From the NCBI GenBank assembly GCA_002049455.2, contig KV918764.1, positions 310,001-374,000 of the forward strand: a stretch of DNA of 64,000 nt, read 5' to 3'. Positions 57,389 through 64,000 of this stretch are shown piece by piece (position 1 is the stretch's first letter; each line of letters starts with the position of its first letter). A model generated the notes under the pieces. That model was not told the DNA's origin and ran no database searches. It saw only the letters and a program-made list of their open reading frames with translations. The stretch comes from Porphyra umbilicalis. Its lineage: Eukaryota; Rhodophyta; Bangiophyceae; Bangiales; Bangiaceae. The position numbers and the translations under genes are program-made.

Positions 57389-57983
57389 ATGGCTCCCAGA
57401 GGCGCCTTTTGCGCGGCGCCGGCCGACCCGCTGCGCGCCGGCCGCCGGCGTGGGGCCGCCGCCGCCGCCACGGGCGCCCGCCGCCCCGCCCCCTGCCCGC
57501 CCGCCCGGCGGTCACGGGCGGCGCGGCGGGGTTCCCCCCACATGGGCACCCCCACACCGACCTCCCCTTCCTCCTCTTCCTCCTCTCCCTCCCCCCCACC
57601 CGCGGCGTCGACCCCCCCCCCCCCCCCCCCCCCCCGACGGCGGGGACGGCGGCGACGCCTTTGCCGCCTGGGCCGCCGCCGCCGGCGTGGCGCGCCGCCG
57701 CGTCGCCCTCACGACCTTTCCGTCGGGCCTCCGCGGCCTGTCGGCCGTGGAGCCCATCACCGCCGGCACGACCGTCTTGACCGTCCCCCGCGGCGCCGCC
57801 TTTGAGGTGTCAACGGACGATGTGGGGCGGTCGCGCCTGCCCGCCCTCGTGCCGACGGCGGTGTGGCGGGGCTTTCCCGCGTGGGCGCGCCTCTCCCTGC
57901 TCGTGGCCGCCGCGCGGTATGCGCCCGCGGGGGCCCCCGCCCCCGCCGCCGCCGACGGCGCGGCCGCGGCGGGCGGGGACGCG

Positions 57984-58017
<34 letters not shown>

Positions 58018-58770
58018 ACCGCACCGTGTGGCTCGACGCCATTGGCACCGTCGACGTGCCGACCTACTGGTCTGCCGAGGAGCTCGCCGCCACCGAGTAC
58101 CCCCCCCTCGCGTCGCGCGTCGCCGCCCAACGCGCCACCCTCCGGCGGCTGTACGACGCGCTCGCCGCCGGCGGCGCGCCGCTCGCCGCCCACCTCCCCT
58201 ACGACGGGTGGCTGTGGGCGACCGCGGCGGTGCGCTCCCGCGCCTTTTCGGGCGCCAAAGAGACGGCGCCGCTGCGCTCGCGCGTCGGCCTCCTCGCCTT
58301 TATCGCCGCCCTCGCGGTCGCCGCCCCCGCGGCGGGCCTCGTGGCGCCCGAGGCGGCCGCCAATGGGGCGCTGTCGGCCTCCCTCTCCCTCCTCGGCTAT
58401 GACCTCCTCTTCCCCCGCATCCTCCGGGCGGTGCAGGGGGTGTCCCTCACCCGCACCTCCCTCGTGCCGTGGGTGGATATGGCCAACCACGCGGGGCGCG
58501 TCGTCGGCCGCGCGGACGTGTCGGTGGAGTATTTTTGGGACCGCTACGCGGTGGTCGCGGGGGAGGACGTGGATGTGGGGGGGGAGGTGTGTATCAGCTA
58601 CGGCAAGCAGTCCAACGACGCGCTGTTGCAGTATTTTGGGTTTGTCGAGGCGGGGAATGCGTGGGAGGAGTACACCTTTTCGCCGGCGGTGGGGGCGGTC
58701 GTGGCGGGCGTGGGGGGGGGGGGGGGGGGGGCACCGGCTTTGGGGGCAAGGCCCCGCCAAAGGCCACAGC

Positions 58771-58801
<31 letters not shown>

Positions 58802-59070
58802 CAGCCGCCGCTGAAAATCCGGCGGGGCGTCGGCTTTGGCGCCGACGTGGTCGCGACCATTGGGGCGGCGGACCTCGCCGCCCTGTGCGAGTTGGAGCTC
58901 GGCCGCTTTAGTACGAGCGCCGAGGAGGACGCGGCCGCGTTGGCGGGGGGGGGCTGACCGGCCGCGCCCGCACCGCCGTGGCGTTTCGGTTGGAGAAGAA
59001 GCGGCTGCTGCGGGAGACGGCCGACGACCTGCGGGCGGCGGCGGCGGGCGGCGGGGGCAATGGCGCCTAA
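57389..59070 (+). CDS. Rubisco LSMT/SETD-type SET-domain lysine methyltransferase
   Basis: Non-histone protein lysine methyltransferase of the RLSMT/SETD3/SETD6 class. The ATG at 57389 gives MAPRGAFCAAPADPLRAGRRR, an Ala/Arg-rich start compatible with plastid import. The SET fold follows: LRGLSAVEPITAGTTVLTVPRGAA, WARLSLLVAAARYA, an inserted iSET region with SLTRTSLVPWVDMANHAG (the class-specific NH box), and GGEVCISYGKQSNDALLQYFGFVEAGN (SAM-binding and Tyr). The C-terminal substrate-binding domain ends TAVAFRLEKKRLLRETADDLRA, as in RLSMT relatives, to TAA at 59068-59070. Three frame changes, at the poly-C tract 57610-57632, the poly-G tract 58711-58728 and the G run near 58945, separate these parts; all are homopolymers. 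No introns. Substrate (Rubisco, aldolase or other) cannot be told from sequence. Confidence 0.82.
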
Positions 59071-59276
59071 ATGGAGGCGCGTCGGGGAGGGGGGCGGCGG
59101 TCGGCCGGCGGGGGCGCGCCCACGACGCGTGCCCCGCCGGCGTGCGCCGCGTGGGTGGAGGCCCCTGCGTGCCACCCGTGGCCGAGGGCCACGTTTTTCG
59201 TACGAACGGGACTGGTATTGTTGTTCCTACCCCCCCCCCCCCCCCCCCCCCACCTCCCGCCCCCCGCAGTTGCCCC
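59071..59276. other. Short intergenic gap between convergent genes
   Basis: About 200 bases between the SET gene and the convergent secreted-protein gene. It includes a 22-base poly-C tract at 59230-59251. Presumably shared 3' UTR/terminator space; no defined signal seen. Confidence 0.4.
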
Positions 59277-60634
59277 TCACGCGCACCGGGACACGTCCAT
59301 CTTGCTAATCCGCCGGAACCCGTCCGACCCGTTGCCACACCCGCCCGGCAGGTTGCACTTGAAGGCGGCGACGTCGGCGAGCGCGAGCTTGGACGACCGC
59401 CCCGACACGGTCAGCGTGTACGTTTCGCCCGCCCGCAGGGGGCGCGTCACGAGGTCGTGGCCGTCAAAGTCCTTGGTGACCCCGCCGAGGACCCACTGGT
59501 TGCGCCCCCGGTTTTGGTACACCTTGACCCACCCCGCGGACAGCGGGCGCACGCGGCCGCCCCTGACCATCCGCGCGCCGCCGCCGAGGCGCGCCCACAG
59601 GTCATTGTACTCGGTCCAGTGGGGCGCCGAGAGGCGGAACGCAATGCGGTACGTGCCGGCGGCGGCGACGCGGAAGCGAAAGGCCTTGACGCCCTGCCCG
59701 GGGCCGTCCACGCTGTGGGAATCCTTGTTGGGCTTGAAGATGAGCGCGCGGCGGCCCGAGCGGGAGCCCACCACCCACCCGCCGCCGCCGCCGGCGGCCA
59801 CGGCGGACATCCGCACGACGCCGCCGGCGGCCGAGTAGGCGTAGCAGCGGCCGCCGCCGCCGCCGCCATTGCCGGGGGCGGGCTGTTGGGGTTGGGGCTT
59901 GGCCGTCGGCTGTGGGGGCGACGGCCGGGGCGGCGGCGACGGCGGCGGCGGCGGCGGCGGACCCCCCCCCCCGCCGCCCCCACACTTGGACGGCCCCCAC
60001 GACGCCTTGACCGCCGCCCTGTAGGCGTCCGAGTTGTCCCCACAGTTGGCCTCCGCGGGCGTGCACTGGTAAAACACGAGCTTGTCCACCGCCGCCCGCG
60101 AGGAGCGCCCCGCGAGGGACACGGTGTAGCGCTCGCCGGGGCGGAGCCAGCGGGTGACGGGCGCCGCGCCCGCCTCGATCGACCCCCACGCCCAGCGCGC
60201 CCCCCCCGCCCGCTGCCACACGTTGAGCCACCCGTCGGGGGCGGCCGCAAAGCGGCCGTCGGGGTACACCCGCCGCGCGCCCCGCCCGAGCCGCACCCAA
60301 AACGTGTTGTACGCGTCAACGTCCGCGCCCGACGCGCGGAGGAGCAGGCGGTAGTAGCCGCCCTTGGCCGCGATGAAGGAGTAGTGGCGCACCCCTTGGG
60401 CGGGGGGTCCGGCCGCGGGTCCCCCTTCCACGGCTTCCACACGAGGCCCGTCGAGCCGCTGTCGGTGAGGTGCGCCCACCCGCCGCTTGGGGGGGGGCCG
60501 TCTTCCGCTTGGAGGGTGACGGAGCCGCCGTCGGCGCGGGGCGTGCACTGAGCGGACGTGGGGGCGGCGGCGGTCGCGGCGGCGGCGGCAATGGCGGCGG
60601 CGGCGGCGCCGACGAGGTGCCGGAAGCGCGCCAT
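59277..60634 (-). CDS. Secreted protein with two carbohydrate-binding-like beta-sandwich domains
   Basis: The ATG at 60634 starts MARFRHLVGAAAAAIAAAAA, a typical signal peptide ending near TSAQC. Two homologous domains of about 150 residues follow, joined by a Pro-rich linker (PPPSPPPRPSPPQP, about 59990-59890). Each has a Phe/Tyr-Ser-Ala-Ala strand, YR-LLLRASG or YRIAFRLSA, YNTFWVRLG or YNDLWARLG, a Trp-rich strand (WLNVWQRAG, WVKVYQNRG), GERYTVSLAGRSS or GETYTLTVSGRSS, and a Cys pair (CTPAEANC, CNLPGGC). The pattern resembles galactose-binding-like/CBM6-type modules, fitting an extracellular matrix or cell-wall protein. One frame change is needed near 60420 (GGGGG/CCCCCC runs) to join the signal peptide and first strand to the rest. 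Ligand and precise CBM family are not established. Confidence 0.72.
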
Positions 60635-61524
60635 GGTCGCGTCGGTGAGAGGGGGGGGGGGGCGCCGGGGGGGGCGCGCCGCCGCTCGGTGGTGCCGCGG
60701 ACCACCGGTGGGGGGGGACGGACGGCGGCGTACGGCAGCGGGCCGCGTCACCGTCCGTGTCGCGCCGGGGGATAACGGGTGGTTCGTTTGGTAAGGACGG
60801 TGGCGGAGTCCGAGCGGCGGACTCGGATGCCGCGGGGCGGGTTTCCTTTTGAAGCTGCAGGCACCTCGGCGGGGGGGGCACACCCGCTACCGCCGACCGG
60901 TGGCCGTCGCTTGGCACGGTGGGGCGGCGGTTGACTGTGGGGGCCCCGCCCCCCGCACCTCTGGGGAGGGAGGGGCGGCCGCCCCCGATCGCCGCACGCC
61001 GCGTGGCGCGCCGTCGTGCCCATTGTGCGGCGGGCCGCCTGACGAGCTGGCGCGACACCCCCCGGCGGCTGCCGTCCGCAACCACCCCCCAACGGTGCTC
61101 CCTTCCCGACGGGGGGCAGCAGCCGCCCCGGCTGTGGGGCCGGCGCGGCCGGCGGCGCGGACCTCTGGAGAGCGCGTGGGAGCACAATCCCCGTTTTGAC
61201 TGTTTTGGAGATTGTGGAGACACCGCATTTTTTTTTGTAGAACCACCCATGATGGGGCAATCAGGCAACTTTTTCGACGCAAAATGGTTGCGCAAGAATT
61301 TCGTTTGGCGGTTGACTGGAGCGCTTTACACTGATCTGAACGCCGCCAGACGACGAGAAAGGATGCAGATGCGGCGAGCGACGATGTCAACGGGCGCTCG
61401 CCTCCGCTTCACCTCGAGTAGGGGCATAGCCGGCGGAAAGCCGCCTTGTAGAGCTTTGGCGGGCTGCCTCGGGCTGCTTTTGTGGGTCCTTCCCTCTCCA
61501 AGAAAATATGATCCTTCCGCGGTG
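60635..61524. other. Upstream region of the secreted-protein gene
   Basis: GC-rich up to about 61180, then less so. It probably contains the promoter of the minus-strand gene. No defined element seen. Confidence 0.35.
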
Positions 61525-61660
61525 TACAGCCGTTCTCCCAAAAATCCCGCACTCCAACAGTTGCAAAAGAGTTCCAAATCGGCCTCTACGACCCCGCAGA
61601 GGCCGATTTGGAACTCTTTTGCAACAGTTGGAGTGCGGGATTTTTGGGAGAACGGCTGTA
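61525..61660. repeat. Perfect hairpin, 63-bp arms, 10-bp loop
   Basis: Arms 61525-61587 and 61598-61660 are exact reverse complements around the loop ACGACCCCGC. The arm starts TACAGCCGTTCTCCC. It could be a small MITE or a hairpin RNA precursor. Flanking bases do not show a clear target duplication. Confidence 0.93.
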
Positions 61661-63299
61661 GTTAGGAGGAAAACCTCCCTCAGTCAGCAAGCAGATGAGA
61701 CACTGCCCCACCATGATGGTCAGCTGCGGTGCCATCAAAGACTGCATCGCTCGTGTCGTCGAACGGGATCTTCATTGGTCAGCTGCATCTTCTTTTCCGG
61801 TCTTCTATTGGCTACTGTCTTTTTGTCAGCACTTTCCCCGAACTGGAGGTAGGCGCAAAGGAAAAGTGGTGTGTCGAGCCAGAGAGGGCAACTTGCTTCT
61901 GAGAAGCTATTGTGGGGGATCTTGTGGGTCAGAGGCACCAATGCGTGCAATTGTGGGAACGTTCCACGATTCTTTGCCACAAGAAATATTAGACAAATGA
62001 GGCATTGTACGACAGTACCGCCGCCAGCGGCTGGGACTGCCGGCCACACGGGCGGGGACGGCCCGAACTCACCACCTGACAGTCGCCTTGCGCGGGCGCT
62101 GAGGACGGGGGGTGACTGCCTACCTCGCCGTCCTGTCGACGGCGCCTCGCTCTCCGCCACCGTCGCGGTCTGTGGTCGCTGGTAGGGGGCGCTGGACGCG
62201 CCCTCCCATCGGGTGTCTTTTGCATCCTTGCCGAGGTGCAACCCGGCGTACAGTATCCCAGAGGCAGGGGAGAAACGGCTCGGACGCCAGCCTCGGTTGC
62301 GACGGCGCCCGCTCGACGGCAACCGCGTCTACGTCGCGCGTCGTGCCCGTCCGGCGTGCGCAGCGATCGCCTACGTAGACGGGACGGCATTGCGTGCGCG
62401 CGTGCCGAGCGGCGGGGAGCCAACGTCCATACGTGGCAGTGGCAGGGGCGCACCCAGTTGGGCGGTTGGTGGACTGGCGCCTCAGTTTCCCGCGCGCGGG
62501 GGCTCGACGCCCGCCGCCAACACACAACGCCACGGTGGCGGCGGCCACCCGTCGCAAAGAACGAGCAGCGGCGGCCGCAAGTCGCATACAACGAGCGGCG
62601 GCTGTCAGCTGGCCGTACGCGACTGTCGACGCAGACGACTCGGGGCCTTGATCCAGTCGCCGGCGCCACGGCAGAGACACCGTGCCCACACATTGACTGT
62701 GTGGGCGGTGGCGGGGAAGCAAAGGCGCACGCGCCAACGGTGCGGGCGGGCGGGCCGTCTTCGCGCCGGTGCTACGCTCCACTGCTGTGGGGATGGCCTC
62801 CCTCTCACGGCTCTTGACAGTCCCTGGCTCAGCGGCACGCCTCCCTCGAGCGTGTGTGCCGAGGCGACGCCGCGTGTCGTCCGTCATTGGTGGGGCGGTC
62901 CGACGGTTGACCGCCATGCCGTCGGACTGTTACTGTAGCTGTTTTCTGAATTTTGGCCGACTCGAACTGGGCCCGACGTGATCTGATTGGTGCACGTCAT
63001 TTTTCTGGGGCGCCCATTGGCCGAGGCGGCTGTTTCTGCCCGTTGTCTACTCTCTTAAAGACGCTTGTAGGCTACTTTGTCCGTCCGCGACCACCCCGGA
63101 TTGCTGATCGTTCAACAGTGTCAGTTTTCACACCCGATTCCAGCCACTTGGCCAGTGTTCACAGGCACTAGAGTAATTCATGACACGGCATGCACATGAA
63201 GTGCGGGTGTGTCGGAATTTCAGCCCCCATGACAGATTTATTTCGTCCAAAAGTAGTCTCAGCGGTGGTCGTCGTTGGTGGGTGGGGTGGGGGGCATGG
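61661..63299. other. No gene recognised
   Basis: 62.0-62.9 kb is GC-rich with compositional open frames in every phase. Around 62940-63250 the sequence is AT-richer. Nothing supportable as a gene. Confidence 0.4.
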
Positions 63300-63620
63300 G
63301 TCGGGTGGGGTGCCGTGATCGCGGCGGGGTCGGGTAGGTGCGGGTAGGGTGGGGGGGTGTGGGGTGGGAAGGGTGTGGGGTGGGAGGGGTGTGGGGTGGG
63401 AGGGGTGTGGGGTGGGAGGGGTGTGGGGTCGGGGGTGTGTGGGGTGGGGGTGCGTTGGGTGGGTGGTGTGTGGGGTGGGGGGGTGTGGGGTGGAGGGGGT
63501 GTGGGGTGGGGGGGTGTGGGGTGAGGTGGGGGGGGGTGGGGTGGGGGGGTGGGTGGGGGGTGGGGGGGGGGGGTGGGGGGTGTGGGGGGCGTAGGAGGCG
63601 GCGCGGGGTGGGTTGGGGTG
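63300..63620. repeat. G/T-rich minisatellite
   Basis: Irregular tandem units such as GTGTGGGGTGGGAGGG on the plus strand, roughly 16-20 bp each, with almost no C. Frames are open on both strands (Gly/Val/Trp or Pro/His/Thr) but are repeat artefacts. Confidence 0.85.
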
Positions 63621-64000
63621 GTGTGCGTGTGCGTAGGGCGGGGTCGGTAGGGTGTGCAGTGTGTAAGAGGCGAGGCGAGGCGGGTTCGGATGGCGTGGAT
63701 GTGGGTAGGGTCCGGTGGTTGGAGTGTATGGGGTGGGGCATGTGCGGTTGTTGTAGTGGGGTGAGCTGTGCTTGGACATACAGGTGGGCTGGGCTGGGAT
63801 GAACCGGGAAGAGTACACCAGGGTGCTGTGTCGGTATTGGCATGATGAAGGCGCAGTACAGGAGTGTGATGAAGAGTGTTCGCATGAAAAGACACGCGCG
63901 CGTCCTGTCGTCATGGTGACACCTGCCATGTTACTGAATAGTGTCCGGTCTTATAATTCAAAGTGCCCTCCAGGCGCTAGCCGACCACCGGGCACTAGTT
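63621..64000. other. Right-edge sequence, no gene recognised
   Basis: Follows the minisatellite, still G/T-biased up to about 63780 and then mixed. No gene or RNA recognised before the window ends. Confidence 0.4.

Noticed and set aside
63128..63929. Pro/His/Thr-rich minus-strand frames of about 250 codons
   Set aside because: Readthrough of the G/T minisatellite; no non-repetitive protein sequence.

Overview
This is a GC-rich eukaryotic nuclear window, most likely from a bangiophyte red alga (Porphyra/Pyropia-like). That assignment is an inference. It rests on very high GC, long genes with little or no intron interruption, Ala/Gly/Pro-rich low-complexity insertions inside conserved proteins, and a heavy load of varied DNA transposons. 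No rRNA, tRNA or CRISPR was found.

Five conserved host-type genes sit at the edges. On the left is the 5' part of PPME1 (PP2A methylesterase, minus strand, running off the left edge). On the right are the spliceosomal GTPase EFTUD2/Snu114 (46.3-50.1 kb, +), a C2H2 zinc-finger protein (50.4-51.7 kb, -), a Rubisco-LSMT/SETD-type SET methyltransferase (57.4-59.1 kb, +), and a secreted protein with two beta-sandwich carbohydrate-binding-like domains (59.3-60.6 kb, -). All five change frame only inside G or C homopolymers, which points to base-level sequence errors rather than loss of function.

The middle (about 2.6-45 kb) is a mobile-element block. It holds a broken Crypton-like tyrosine recombinase (2.65-4.19 kb), an unassigned broken element-like gene (5.58-6.69 kb), a broken PIF/Harbinger (DDE_Tnp4) transposase (9.86-11.02 kb), a possible companion ORF (11.9-12.85 kb, -), a pogo/Tigger-type MITE with TA target duplications (13.23-13.72 kb), a hypothetical minus-strand gene (16.8-18.1 kb), and a broken tnp2/Plavaka/KDZ-like transposase (19.6-22.6 kb). 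The last is followed tail to tail by an intact KDM4-like JmjC dioxygenase gene, a 510-bp higher-order tandem repeat open in three frames, and a protein with a degenerate Ulp1/C48 fold. The 19-31 kb set may be one large cargo-carrying transposon.

Further right are an 86-bp minisatellite, GATC-rich AT-richer islands, a 445-bp MITE, and a 4254-bp element with 28-bp TIRs and a TCA duplication that contains 2 kb of extreme GGC-rich DNA. A young non-autonomous LTR element follows (601-bp LTRs, GTGAG duplication). Its 3' LTR is split by a 1634-bp TIR element with a CTG duplication. The right arm also holds a 638-bp fold-back MITE and a perfect 63-bp-arm hairpin.
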